Source: Paenibacillus pedocola (GTDB lineage Bacteria; Bacillota; Bacilli; Paenibacillales; Paenibacillaceae). From it: DNA of 64,000 bases. The position numbers were made by a program, and so were the translations under genes. The stretch spans positions 1,488,001 through 1,552,000 of the forward strand of contig NZ_CP134223.1 of the NCBI RefSeq assembly GCF_031599675.1, in the 5' to 3' direction. Below, one piece after another: positions 10,230-18,743 of the stretch. The notes under the pieces were generated by a model that saw only the letters and a program-made list of their open reading frames with translations, was not told where the DNA came from and did no database searches. Within the stretch, counting starts at the first letter, position 1. Every line of letters begins with the position of its first letter.

Positions 10230-10259
10230 TTGACAGGGGAATTTACTGTACGGTTAAAT
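10230..10259 (+). promoter_or_regulatory. Promoter at the head of the purine island
   Basis: TTGACA (10230-10235), an 18-bp spacer and TTAAAT (10254-10259) form a good sigma-A match about 40 bp before the GGT-family gene start. Confidence 0.6.
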
Positions 10260-10299
10260 GACACTAACCTTAAGCGTTTCACGAAATGGAGATGGGTGC

Positions 10300-11877
10300 A
10301 TGACGACAGGGCCAGTAATCGGCACAAAAACAATGGTGGTCAGCCCCCATTACCTGGCTTCCGCGGCCGGGGCGGGAATCCTGCAAAAAGGGGGCAATGC
10401 CTTTGATGCGGCGGTAGCGGTCAGTGCAACGCTCGCCGTAGTCTATCCGCATATGACCGGGCTTGGCGGCGATGCCTTTTGGCTCACCTACAGCGCCGGC
10501 GAAGGGCGCGTCCGGGCCTACAACGGCAGCGGACGATCCGGCTACGGCGTCCGCAGGGACCGTTATGCCGGGGAGGCGGCCATTCCCCGGCGGGGGATCC
10601 GCAGCGCCATTACGGTGCCCGGAATGGCGGACAGCTGGGCGGCGGTCCAGCGCCAGTACGGCCGCCTGACCTTCGCGGAGGTGCTGGAGCCGGCGATCGG
10701 CTACGCCTCCGCAGGGTTTCCGCTGTCGCAGGATCAGCACGGGGGCAGCATCTTAGCCGGAGCCGCGCTGACGCCCGAGGCGGCGGCGATCTATCTTCCC
10801 GGCGGACGGCCTCCGGCTGTCCACGGGAAGTTCGTGCAGACGCAGCTTGCCGGGACGCTGCGTCTGCTTGCGGCAGGCGGACGCGACGCCTTCTATAAGG
10901 GGGCAATTGCGCAGGATATAGCCAATTATATGCATGCCGCCGGCGGGTATCTCACCCGTGATGATTTTGCCGATCATCACGGGGAATGGGTGGACCCCGT
11001 CTCCACCGATTATCACGGGCATACCGTTTATCAGGCGCCGCCCAACTCACAGGGCTTTGCGGCACTGATGGCACTGAATATACTGGAGCACTTTGATTTC
11101 GGGAATATCGAACAGGGTTCCTACGAGTATTATCACCTGCTGGCGGAGGCTTTGAAGCTGAGCTTCCGTGACCGGGATCTGGTGCTTACCGATCCGGCAT
11201 TCCGTCCGGTCCCGCTGGACCGGCTGCTGGATAAGCAGTATGGCGGGCAGCTTGCGGCATCCATCTCTATGCAGCGGGCTGCAGCGCTGGGCAGCGAGCC
11301 GATTGGCCGGGATACGGCCTATGCCGCTGTAGTAGACGGCGAGGGCAATGCGGTGTCGTTCATACAAAGTCTTTATTTTGAATTCGGATCAGGCGCTGTG
11401 GCTGGAGAGACGGGGATTCTGCTGCAAAACCGCGGCTCCTTTTTCTCGCTCGATCCTGCACATATCAATACGCTGGAACCGCATAAGCGTACGTTCCACA
11501 CGCTTATGCCGGCTATGGCCTGTAAGGACGGCAAGCCAGTCTTTCTCTATGGCACACAAGGCGGAGAAGGGCAGCCGCAGACCCAGACGATGCTGCTGAC
11601 GCGGATGCTGCATTACGGCATGGATCCGCAGGAGGCGGTGAATGCACCGCGGTTCGTATGGGGCAGAACCTGGGGAGAACCGACGCAGGAGCTGAAAGTG
11701 GAGAAGCGCGTGGGGCAGCATGTGCTTGATGAACTGGCCGCAGCCGGCCATATGGTCCGGCAGGCCGGAGAATATGACGGCATCATGGGCCATGCGCATG
11801 CCATCGCCATTGACGGCAACGGCTACCGCAGCGGAGGGACTGATCCGCGCTGCGATGGTGCCGCCATTGGCTGGTAG
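10300..11877 (+). CDS. Gamma-glutamyltransferase family, probable oxamate amidohydrolase (HpxW-like)
   Basis: This 525-residue Ntn-hydrolase proenzyme belongs to the GGT family. The self-cleavage/nucleophile threonine is in GRDTAYAAVVD (Thr339), giving a ~187-residue small subunit. GSGAVAGETGILLQNRG and GTQGGEGQPQTQ follow. No signal peptide is visible, unlike secreted GGT. The segment around QNRGSFF and GGEGQPQTQ resembles, from memory, Klebsiella HpxW, which hydrolyses oxamate to oxalate and ammonia. The adjoining amidase and the PucG route to oxalurate fit that role. A glutathione-type GGT remains possible. The start at 10300 follows TGGAGATGG. Confidence 0.72.
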   Translation: MTTGPVIGTKTMVVSPHYLASAAGAGILQKGGNAFDAAVAVSATLAVVYPHMTGLGGDAFWLTYSAGEGRVRAYNGSGRSGYGVRRDRYAGEAAIPRRGIRSAITVPGMADSWAAVQRQYGRLTFAEVLEPAIGYASAGFPLSQDQHGGSILAGAALTPEAAAIYLPGGRPPAVHGKFVQTQLAGTLRLLAAGGRDAFYKGAIAQDIANYMHAAGGYLTRDDFADHHGEWVDPVSTDYHGHTVYQAPPNSQGFAALMALNILEHFDFGNIEQGSYEYYHLLAEALKLSFRDRDLVLTDPAFRPVPLDRLLDKQYGGQLAASISMQRAAALGSEPIGRDTAYAAVVDGEGNAVSFIQSLYFEFGSGAVAGETGILLQNRGSFFSLDPAHINTLEPHKRTFHTLMPAMACKDGKPVFLYGTQGGEGQPQTQTMLLTRMLHYGMDPQEAVNAPRFVWGRTWGEPTQELKVEKRVGQHVLDELAAAGHMVRQAGEYDGIMGHAHAIAIDGNGYRSGGTDPRCDGAAIGW

Positions 11878-11938
11878 GGCATTGCTTCGGCATATGAATC
11901 AGATCCCCGTTCGGTCCGGGAGGAAAGGAGAGGAAGGG

Positions 11939-13126
11939 ATGGTCCTTAATAATCAACATGGCGCTTTCATTGTCCCGGAGCTTGAAGTAACCGGCCGGAA
12001 ACAGGGCGTGTTAGAAGGTCTTAGTTTTGCTGTAAAGGATGTGTTCGCCGTAGCCGGACACAGCTCTTCCGCCGGGAATCCCGACTGGCTCCGCAGCCAT
12101 GAAGCGTCTGCAGCCCATGCGGCTACGGTGCTTAAACTGCTGGAGGCCGGAGCGTCTTTGCGCGGAGCTGCCCATACGGATGAGCTGATGTATAGTCTGG
12201 GCGGTGAGAATTACCACTACGGCACACCGCTTAACCCGCGCGGACCTGGCCGGATACCGGGCGGTTCCTCGAGCGGCTCTGCAGTGGCGGTAGCCTCCGG
12301 CGAAGCGGATTTCGCGCTCGGCACGGACACGGGCGGTTCGATCCGTGTTCCCTCGTCCTATTGCGGGGTGTATGGCTTTCGGCCGACGCATGGTGTGGTG
12401 GAGATGGACGGGGTGATTCCGCTGGCCCCTGGGTTTGACACGGTGGGCTGGATTGCGGACAGCCCGGAATTATTGCTGCGGATAGGCAAGGTACTGCTCG
12501 GTACGGAGCAGGTGCCATTACAGCAGAATAGTTACAGAATGAGCAAACTGTTCATCCCTGCGGATTGCTGGGCGCTGGCAGAAACGGCATGCTCCGAATT
12601 CCTTGAGCAAGGACTCCACCGGCTGCGAGCGGGAGCAGATGAAACGCTGGAAACGGTTATTTCAGCGGAAGGCTTGAAAACCTGGATGGATGTGTTCAGG
12701 GAGCTGCAGGGTACAGAAATCTGGGCCACCCATGGAGCGTGGATTGAGCAGGAGCAGCCGGTCTTTGGCCCGGACATTGCTGCACGCTTCACCTGGGCGG
12801 CAACCATTGCCGGGGAAGATCACAGCCGTTCGATATCCCTGCGGCAGGAGATTACGGCCAGGCTGCGGGATCTGCTTGGGGAAGACGGATGTCTGGTCAT
12901 CCCTACGGTTCCCGGACCAGCGCCGCTGCGCGGCGGTGATCTGCAGCAGCTGGAACTGAACCGCAGCGGAGCGATGATGCTCTGCTGTATTGCGGGGCTG
13001 GCGGGACTGCCGCAGATCACGCTGCCGGTTCATGGCCCCGGCGGACTGCCGCTGGGACTGTCTGTCATCGGCGGTTACGGCCAGGATCACCGCCTGCTCT
13101 CATGGGTCCGGCAAAATTGGAATTAG
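11939..13126 (+). CDS. Amidase-signature family hydrolase
   Basis: This 395-residue cytoplasmic enzyme has the Ser-cisSer-Lys triad: Lys in AVKDVF (~33), the GGSSSGSAVAVASG loop (~107) and GTDTGGSIRVPSSYCGVYG (~127), followed by RPTHG. It lies 60 bp behind the GGT-family gene with its own AAGGAG. In enterobacterial hpx clusters an amidase of this family also neighbours HpxW, so a role on an oxalurate- or oxamate-type amide is a reasonable inference. GatA-like tRNA amidation is unlikely without GatB/C. The frame is open further upstream, but that part overlaps the previous gene and is not amidase-like. Confidence 0.8.
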   Translation: MVLNNQHGAFIVPELEVTGRKQGVLEGLSFAVKDVFAVAGHSSSAGNPDWLRSHEASAAHAATVLKLLEAGASLRGAAHTDELMYSLGGENYHYGTPLNPRGPGRIPGGSSSGSAVAVASGEADFALGTDTGGSIRVPSSYCGVYGFRPTHGVVEMDGVIPLAPGFDTVGWIADSPELLLRIGKVLLGTEQVPLQQNSYRMSKLFIPADCWALAETACSEFLEQGLHRLRAGADETLETVISAEGLKTWMDVFRELQGTEIWATHGAWIEQEQPVFGPDIAARFTWAATIAGEDHSRSISLRQEITARLRDLLGEDGCLVIPTVPGPAPLRGGDLQQLELNRSGAMMLCCIAGLAGLPQITLPVHGPGGLPLGLSVIGGYGQDHRLLSWVRQNWN

Positions 13127-13152
13127 AAGCAAATAAACGTTGGCATACACGG

Positions 13153-13192
13153 CTTCCGTCTCTGCGTAATCACGCGGGAACGGAAGTTTTTT
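13153..13192 (+). terminator. Terminator after the GGT/amidase pair
   Basis: CTTCCGT (13153-13159) pairs with ACGGAAG (13180-13186), with an inner GCGT/ACGC pair, followed by six T. It separates the first two genes from pucR. Confidence 0.8.
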
Positions 13193-13320
13193 ATTCATCC
13201 CTCACACTCCGCGCTATTTCGGGCTCCCCTCCATTATCCGTTCATAAGCCAAACGCAGCGCCAGAATGTGGACCCGTCAGCAAATAGAAGTGCAATCGTT
13301 AATATTTTGTGACATACGTA

Positions 13321-13339
13321 ATATTATCTAACATAATAT
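13321..13339 (+). promoter_or_regulatory. Inverted repeat upstream of pucR (distal)
   Basis: ATATTAT-ctaac-ATAATAT is a perfect 7-5-7 inverted repeat in the AT-rich 13280-13440 gap. It is a candidate operator, possibly autoregulatory. Confidence 0.35.
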
Positions 13340-13388
13340 ACGGAAGATTTAAACTTTCTCTTTCAATAAGGGGTCATTTTATCTATAA

Positions 13389-13405
13389 TGTTACATAAAG
13401 TAACA
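13389..13405 (+). promoter_or_regulatory. Inverted repeat upstream of pucR (proximal)
   Basis: TGTTAC-ataaa-GTAACA is a perfect 6-5-6 inverted repeat 45 bp before the pucR start. ACATAAAG is also directly repeated here, ten bases apart. It is a candidate binding site for a dimeric regulator. Confidence 0.4.
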
Positions 13406-13450
13406 TAAAGACCGAACGATAATAAATGAACCTATTTGAGGAGGGGTGGC

Positions 13451-15025
13451 ATGCATCTTACCGTTGAAGAAGCGTTGTCCATTTATCCTTTATCCGAAGC
13501 AAAACTTATAGCCGGAGCTAAGGGGAAACACAGAATTGTGAAGTCGATTAATGTGATGGATGCGCCGGATATTTCGGACTGGATTAAAGAAGGGGAAATG
13601 CTGCTGACAACAGCCTATTTGATCAAGGACAGCCTGGAGGATGCGTCTGCACTGCTGCACACCCTGAACCGCCGCGGTTCTTCCGCCTTGGGCATCAAGT
13701 TAGGCCGCTTCTGGGATACGGTCCCGGAGGAGCTGATCGCTGAAGCGGAGACGCTGAATTTCCCGCTGATTGAGCTGCCGTTCCAGTTTACGTTCTCCGA
13801 TCAGATGAACGGGCTGTTTCGTGCAGAACTGTCGCGCAGCACCAGTATGCTGCAGAGCATTATGGATAAGCAGCGCAAGCTGATGCGCTTCGCGCTACGC
13901 TCCGGACGGAGCCGCCCGCTGTTCGAGTCGGTATCCGAGGTAATTGGCTACCCCCTTGCAGTTGTAAGCGCCCGGGGAGACGCGGTGTACAATAATTCGG
14001 AGTACGAAGACCGACAGCTGCTGGAAGGCTGGCCTTGGCAGAACCGCAATCAGCGTTTTCGCATCAGTGACAAAACAGGCCTGCGGATACCGTTAATGCA
14101 AGGGGAGAAATGCTCCGGCTACCTGTTGTACTGTCCGATTGACCCGCTGCTGCTGCCTGTGGAAGAGAGCTTATTTGTCCAGGGAGCTGAACTTATTTCC
14201 TTTCATATTCATTCCGGTTATGAAGATTATTTTGAGCATGCCGAGCACCGTGAATTCAGCAGTCTCCTGCGCCGGTGCCTGAAGGGCGGATTGTCCTGCA
14301 GCGAGCTGTCCCAGGCCGCAGTCAAGCTGGAAGTGACACTTTTGCATTCCCCTTTTCAACTGGTGCTTACCGATACAGCCGCTATTGGAGATGACCGGCA
14401 GGGGGAACTGCTCCGGCTGAAGGAGGAATATGCGGAGCATCCTGCCCTGCGGGAGCTGAATGCCATTCATGTCATCATGGATGAGGGGGTAGTATCACTG
14501 TTGCCGGTTAGCCAGCACAGCCCTGAACAGTTTCGTGCTCTGATAAATGAATGTTTTCACAATTTGAAGCTTGATAAAACGTACTATCCCCGGGCGGCAG
14601 TTAGCAGTATTAAGGTGAAGCCGGAAGGACTGAAGGAGGCTTTTGCCGAGGTAAGGGAATGCATGTCGATGGCCCGGCAGTGGGGGGCGTACGGGAATGT
14701 GGTGCATTACCGCCAGCTTGAGCTGCATCTCCTGCTGGGCCAGATTCCGACGGATACGATGGAAAAGTATATTAACGGCAACCTGCGCGGGCTGCTCAGC
14801 CGGGAGCCGGAATACGTCAAGGAGATGCTCCATACGCTGGAGGTATATCTGGACAATGATGGACATGTGAACGAAACCGCCAAAAAACTGTTCATTCACC
14901 GCAACACTGCCACTTACCGGATTGAGAAGTTAAGTGAGCTTCTGGATGTCGATTTCAAAAAAATCAATGACCTGATGAGGCTAAAGCTGGTATTCGTATT
15001 CCGCAAAATGCTGGAACGCGACTAA
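13451..15025 (+). CDS. pucR: PucR-family purine catabolism regulator
   Basis: This 524-residue protein opens with the PucR N-terminal domain (LTVEEALSIYPLSEAKLIAG, SINVMDAPDISDWIKEGEML) and has a central GGDEF-like region. It ends in the PucR HTH (HTH_30): VYLDNDGHVNETAKKLFIHR, then NTATYRIEKLSELL. In B. subtilis PucR activates or represses puc genes in response to allantoin, allantoate or ureidoglycolate. Its place inside the island argues that it controls it. The ATG at 13451 has AGGAGG six bases upstream. The upstream gap carries two inverted repeats. Confidence 0.88.
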   Translation: MHLTVEEALSIYPLSEAKLIAGAKGKHRIVKSINVMDAPDISDWIKEGEMLLTTAYLIKDSLEDASALLHTLNRRGSSALGIKLGRFWDTVPEELIAEAETLNFPLIELPFQFTFSDQMNGLFRAELSRSTSMLQSIMDKQRKLMRFALRSGRSRPLFESVSEVIGYPLAVVSARGDAVYNNSEYEDRQLLEGWPWQNRNQRFRISDKTGLRIPLMQGEKCSGYLLYCPIDPLLLPVEESLFVQGAELISFHIHSGYEDYFEHAEHREFSSLLRRCLKGGLSCSELSQAAVKLEVTLLHSPFQLVLTDTAAIGDDRQGELLRLKEEYAEHPALRELNAIHVIMDEGVVSLLPVSQHSPEQFRALINECFHNLKLDKTYYPRAAVSSIKVKPEGLKEAFAEVRECMSMARQWGAYGNVVHYRQLELHLLLGQIPTDTMEKYINGNLRGLLSREPEYVKEMLHTLEVYLDNDGHVNETAKKLFIHRNTATYRIEKLSELLDVDFKKINDLMRLKLVFVFRKMLERD

Positions 15026-15090
15026 GTCCTCCGTATTGCTGAGGAGTTAATCCCAATTACAACAGGCGCTGCCGAAAGGAGTGGAGAGCT

Positions 15091-15711
15091 TTGAAAATAG
15101 CCGGTATTTATCTGGCGGCAGGACAGAGCAGACGAACGGGCGTGTCGAAGTCATCGCTGAAGCTGTCCCCGGAGGTCTCGCTTAGGAGTGTCGTGCTCAG
15201 TGAGCTTGACCGCTGCGCTCTTGAACCGCTGGTGGTTGTCGTTCGTGCAGATGATCAATTGGAATGGCTGCCTCCTGCCGGTGAACAGCGCGTAAGACGT
15301 ACCGAAACCTGCCTGACCGCTCATTTGGGACTTTCCTTTTCCCTGCGCTGCGGGCTGAATGCGATTCTGCCGATGCAGCCTGATGCTGTGGTTGTGGCTC
15401 TTGCTGATCAGCCGTTTATTACGGCATCACTTGTGAACCGGTTGATCGGTACTTTTGAGCGGAATCCGGGACTCGATTATGTGACCAGCACCCATGAAGG
15501 AATGGTGATGCCGCCCGCTCTTTTTTCCAGAGGAATGTTTACTGTCCTGCAAGGGCTGGACGGTGATAAGGGGGCGGCAGAAATTCTGTATTCGGCTGAA
15601 TATAAAGGGGTTGTTCTGGAACCGGATGCCGTCCGCCTTTTCATGGATAACGGTACGCCGTTTGATTCAGGGCCAATCCGGAAGGAATGGAGTGTTCGTG
15701 GAGAAAGCTGA
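15091..15711 (+). CDS. pucB: MobA/MocA-like molybdenum-cofactor nucleotidyltransferase (PucB-like)
   Basis: This 206-residue nucleotidyltransferase has the N-terminal loop GIYLAAGQSRRTG, the metal-binding aspartate in VVALADQPFI, and GDKGAAEIL in the C-terminal part. PucB/MocA enzymes cytidylylate molybdopterin for xanthine dehydrogenase. The start is TTG at 15091 after AAAGGAGTGGAGAGC. It lies 65 bp behind pucR. Its expected client, the PucACDE xanthine dehydrogenase, is absent from this window, so it either serves a distant locus or is a remnant of a larger operon. Confidence 0.75.
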   Translation: MKIAGIYLAAGQSRRTGVSKSSLKLSPEVSLRSVVLSELDRCALEPLVVVVRADDQLEWLPPAGEQRVRRTETCLTAHLGLSFSLRCGLNAILPMQPDAVVVALADQPFITASLVNRLIGTFERNPGLDYVTSTHEGMVMPPALFSRGMFTVLQGLDGDKGAAEILYSAEYKGVVLEPDAVRLFMDNGTPFDSGPIRKEWSVRGES

Positions 15712-15845
15712 CATCAAGAAGATGTGTTTCCAGATAAATGTTATAAAATATCACATATTTTAAGTATAATTTATCTCGATTTAGTGCATTAGGCACAAAA
15801 AAAATAGAACTTCTTATTACAAGGCACAAACGTATGTTATATAAA

Positions 15846-15874
15846 TTTACGTGAACGTCCGGTCTCAGTATAGT
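15846..15874 (+). promoter_or_regulatory. Probable promoter of the purine importer operon
   Basis: TTTACG (15846-15851), a 17-bp spacer and TATAGT (15869-15874) lie 55 bp before the BMP lipoprotein gene. The -35 region carries repeated ACGT elements. I looked for a purine riboswitch in this gap and see none. Confidence 0.45.
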
Positions 15875-15929
15875 AGAGATACATTAATGGTTACAGCCAT
15901 TATGAGAGATTTCCTGGAGGAGGAGAATT

Positions 15930-17102
15930 ATGAAAAGAAGGGGTCAGGGATTTACGCTAAGCTTTGTGCTTGTGTTCCTGCTCGCGGTGGTACTGGCGGG
16001 CTGCGGAAGCAATAACAACGCGGCTACGAACACAGCTGCTACGGAGGCGCCGGCGGCAACGAATGCGGGAACAGCAACAGAGGCGACAGCAACAACAGAG
16101 CCGGCTGCAAAGAAGCCGACGGTTGCTTTTGTCTACATCGGACCTCCGGGTGACGGCGGGTATACGTATCAGCATGATCAAGGCCGTCTGTACATGGAGA
16201 AAGAGCTGGGCATTACTGCAGATACTGTTGAGAACGTTCCGGAAAGCGCGGATGCTGAGCGGATCATCACGGAGCTTGCTCAGAACCACGATATTGTATT
16301 TACGACAAGCTTCGGATATATGGATTTTACGCTTAACGTAGCTAATAAATTTCCGAATGTGAAGTTTATGCATGCTTCCGGCTACAAAACAGCAGCAAAC
16401 ATGGGAACTTACTTCGGGAAAAATTATCAGGGCAGCTATTTGTCAGGGATTGCAGCCGGCAAAATGACCAAGAACAACCAGCTTGGTTATGTAGGAGCTT
16501 TCCCGATCAGCGAAGTTATTTATAACCTTAATGCCTTTACGCTGGGCGCCCAAAGTGTAAATCCTGATGTGAAGGTCAGCGTAGTATGGACCAACACATG
16601 GTATGACCCTGCAACGGAACGTCAGGCCGCAATCAGCCTTTTGGATAAAGGTGCAGATGTACTGATGGCTTATCAAGATTCTCCTGCAACACTCCAGGCA
16701 GCACAGGAACGCGGCGCATTTGCCGGAGGCAATGACTCCGATATGGGCAAATACGCTCCAGACAACTATTTGACCAACCCGGTATGGAACTGGGGTCCTT
16801 ATTACACCAAGGTGGTTCAGTCCGTAATGGATGGAACCTGGACCAATGAACAATATTCCGGCGGCATGGACGATAAGATGGTCGATATTGCACCATTCGG
16901 CAACAAGGTTCCGGATGATGTAAAGGCCCTGGTAGAAGATGCTAAGGCTAAGATTATCAGCGGCGAGCTGGATGTATTTACTGGCCCGATCTCCGATAAC
17001 CAAGGCAAAGAACAGGTTAAGGCAGGCCAGACACTGACCCTTGAGGAAGTACTGGGTATGAACTGGCTGGCAAAGGGTGTAGAGGGCACAATCCCGCAAT
17101 AA
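15930..17102 (+). CDS. BMP-family purine/nucleoside-binding lipoprotein
   Basis: This 390-residue lipoprotein has a signal peptide with lipobox LAGC (Cys25) and a Thr/Ala-rich linker to ~residue 60. The BMP fold follows: VAFVYIGPPGDGGYTYQHDQG, the DIVFTTSFGYMD loop and GNYQGSYLSGIAAG-like turns. BMP proteins bind nucleosides or purine bases for Nup/Yuf-type ABC importers. The following three genes supply the ATPase and both permeases. In this island the ligand is probably a purine nucleoside, base or urate-related compound; which one cannot be seen. Confidence 0.88.
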   Translation: MKRRGQGFTLSFVLVFLLAVVLAGCGSNNNAATNTAATEAPAATNAGTATEATATTEPAAKKPTVAFVYIGPPGDGGYTYQHDQGRLYMEKELGITADTVENVPESADAERIITELAQNHDIVFTTSFGYMDFTLNVANKFPNVKFMHASGYKTAANMGTYFGKNYQGSYLSGIAAGKMTKNNQLGYVGAFPISEVIYNLNAFTLGAQSVNPDVKVSVVWTNTWYDPATERQAAISLLDKGADVLMAYQDSPATLQAAQERGAFAGGNDSDMGKYAPDNYLTNPVWNWGPYYTKVVQSVMDGTWTNEQYSGGMDDKMVDIAPFGNKVPDDVKALVEDAKAKIISGELDVFTGPISDNQGKEQVKAGQTLTLEEVLGMNWLAKGVEGTIPQ

Positions 17103-17137
17103 TGCCTTACTCCTAATTTCATAATGCATGTCTTTAT

Positions 17138-17177
17138 GGGTGGGGCGGGTTCCGTTAAGGTGGAACCTTCCCCACCC
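17138..17177 (+). promoter_or_regulatory. Strong intercistronic hairpin between binding protein and ATPase genes
   Basis: GGGTGGGG pairs with CCCCACCC, with an inner GGTTCC/GGAACC stem and no T-run. Such stems typically stabilise the 3' end of the binding-protein message, raising its level over the membrane components. Confidence 0.6.
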
Positions 17178-17210
17178 GTACTACAACTATAAGGAAAGGA
17201 GCATCCCAAA

Positions 17211-18743
17211 ATGCAGGACCATTCGGTTGAAATGCGCGGGATTGTGAAGAAATTCGGTTCTGTAACGGCAAGCGATCAAGTCGATTTTTCGGCAAACGCG
17301 GGTGAGGTTCACGCGCTGCTTGGTGAGAACGGAGCAGGTAAGAGCACAGTCATGAGCATGCTGTCAGGTGTATACCGGGCGGATGAAGGCGAAATTCTGA
17401 TCCATGGCCAGACTGCCAGAATCCGTTCCCCTAAGGATGCAGCACTCATGGGAGTCGGTATGGTATTTCAAAACTTCAGACTGGTGCAAAGTCTCACGGC
17501 AGCGGAAAATATCGTGCTTGGCGAAAAGTCGTCTTTCTGGCGGGGAAGTAAGTGGATCAAGCATAAGCATGAAGAAATTGAGGCGCTGGGAGAACAGTTT
17601 GGATTGAAATTTCCGGTTGACCGTCCGATCTGGCAATTGTCCGTAGGTGAACAGCAGCGTGTGGAAATCGTCAAGACACTGTACCGGGGGGCAGATATTA
17701 TTATTTTGGATGAACCCACCTCAGTGCTTACTCCGGGAGAAGCGGAGCAGCTGTTTGAAACACTGCGGGTGATGAAGCAGGCGGGCAAGACGGTGATTAT
17801 GACTACGCATAAAATGAAAGAAGTGATGGCTTCTTCCGACCGTATATCCGTAATGCGCAAAGGAAAGATGATTGCTACGCTGGCTACGGCGGATACGGAT
17901 GAGCTGGAACTGGCCCGGCTGATGGTGGGCAGAGAGGTAACGATCAGCCGCCAGGAACGGGAAGTGACACAGGGTGAGCCTCTGCTTATCGTCAATCAGC
18001 TCGATGTTTCGGCTGATCATGGCCGTAAAGCCCTCGACAAATTGTCGCTTAAGGTATGTGAAGGTGAGATTGTCGGGGTTGCCGGAGTGGCCGGGAACGG
18101 GCAGAAGGAGCTGGCAGAAGTACTTACAGGGCTTAGAACCTGGAAGAACGGCGAGATTATTTTTGATGGCAGTAAAGTGACGACTGCTTCGGTCAGAGGT
18201 GCCATCGATTCAGGGATATCCCATGTGCCGGAGAACCGGATGAAGAGCGGTCTGGCCGGGCGGCTGGGCTCGGTGGATAATTTGCTGTTCAAGTCCTACC
18301 GCAGTGAAGAGCATTCCAAATTCGGCTTTTTGAAAGCGGCAAAGAACCGTCTATGGTCCCAGGAGCTGGTCCAGCGCTTTAATGTGAAAACACCTGAGCT
18401 CGATACACCGGTCCAGCAATTATCCGGCGGCAATCAGCAGAAGCTGCTGTTTGCCCGTGAGGTCAGCCATAAGCCGAAGCTGATGGTTGCTGTTCACCCT
18501 ACGCAGGGTTTGGATGTAGGAGCTACGGCCGGGGTTCATGAGCTGCTGATGGAGCTGCGGAGTTCCGGCAGCGGTGTGCTGCTGATCTCCGAGGATCTGG
18601 ATGAGCTGCTGCAGCTGTCCGACCGGATTCTGGTTATATACAACGGCACAATCATCGGTGAAAGCGATCATGAGCACGCGGACCGAGAACAAATCGGTCT
18701 GATGATGGCCGGAATCAGGCACAGGGAGGGGAGTGCGGTATGA
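17211..18743 (+). CDS. Nucleoside ABC importer ATPase, two fused ABC domains (NupO-like)
   Basis: This 510-residue protein has two ABC domains of the RbsA/NupO type. The first has Walker A GENGAGKST, signature QLSVGEQQRVEIVK and DEPTSVLTPGEA. The second is degenerate at Walker A (GVAGNGQKEL) but has signature LSGGNQQK and a Walker B with no catalytic Glu (MVAVHPTQGLD), as is normal for this family. It is preceded by AAAGGAG and overlaps the next gene by four bases. Confidence 0.92.
   Translation: MQDHSVEMRGIVKKFGSVTASDQVDFSANAGEVHALLGENGAGKSTVMSMLSGVYRADEGEILIHGQTARIRSPKDAALMGVGMVFQNFRLVQSLTAAENIVLGEKSSFWRGSKWIKHKHEEIEALGEQFGLKFPVDRPIWQLSVGEQQRVEIVKTLYRGADIIILDEPTSVLTPGEAEQLFETLRVMKQAGKTVIMTTHKMKEVMASSDRISVMRKGKMIATLATADTDELELARLMVGREVTISRQEREVTQGEPLLIVNQLDVSADHGRKALDKLSLKVCEGEIVGVAGVAGNGQKELAEVLTGLRTWKNGEIIFDGSKVTTASVRGAIDSGISHVPENRMKSGLAGRLGSVDNLLFKSYRSEEHSKFGFLKAAKNRLWSQELVQRFNVKTPELDTPVQQLSGGNQQKLLFAREVSHKPKLMVAVHPTQGLDVGATAGVHELLMELRSSGSGVLLISEDLDELLQLSDRILVIYNGTIIGESDHEHADREQIGLMMAGIRHREGSAV

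Noticed and set aside
11720..11938. N-terminal extension of the amidase
   Set aside because: It overlaps the upstream gene out of frame, has no amidase similarity, and a good ribosome site supports the start at 11939.
15712..15929. Purine or 2'-deoxyguanosine riboswitch before the importer
   Set aside because: The conserved junction sequences of the purine aptamer are not found here nor in the 20855-21088 gap.
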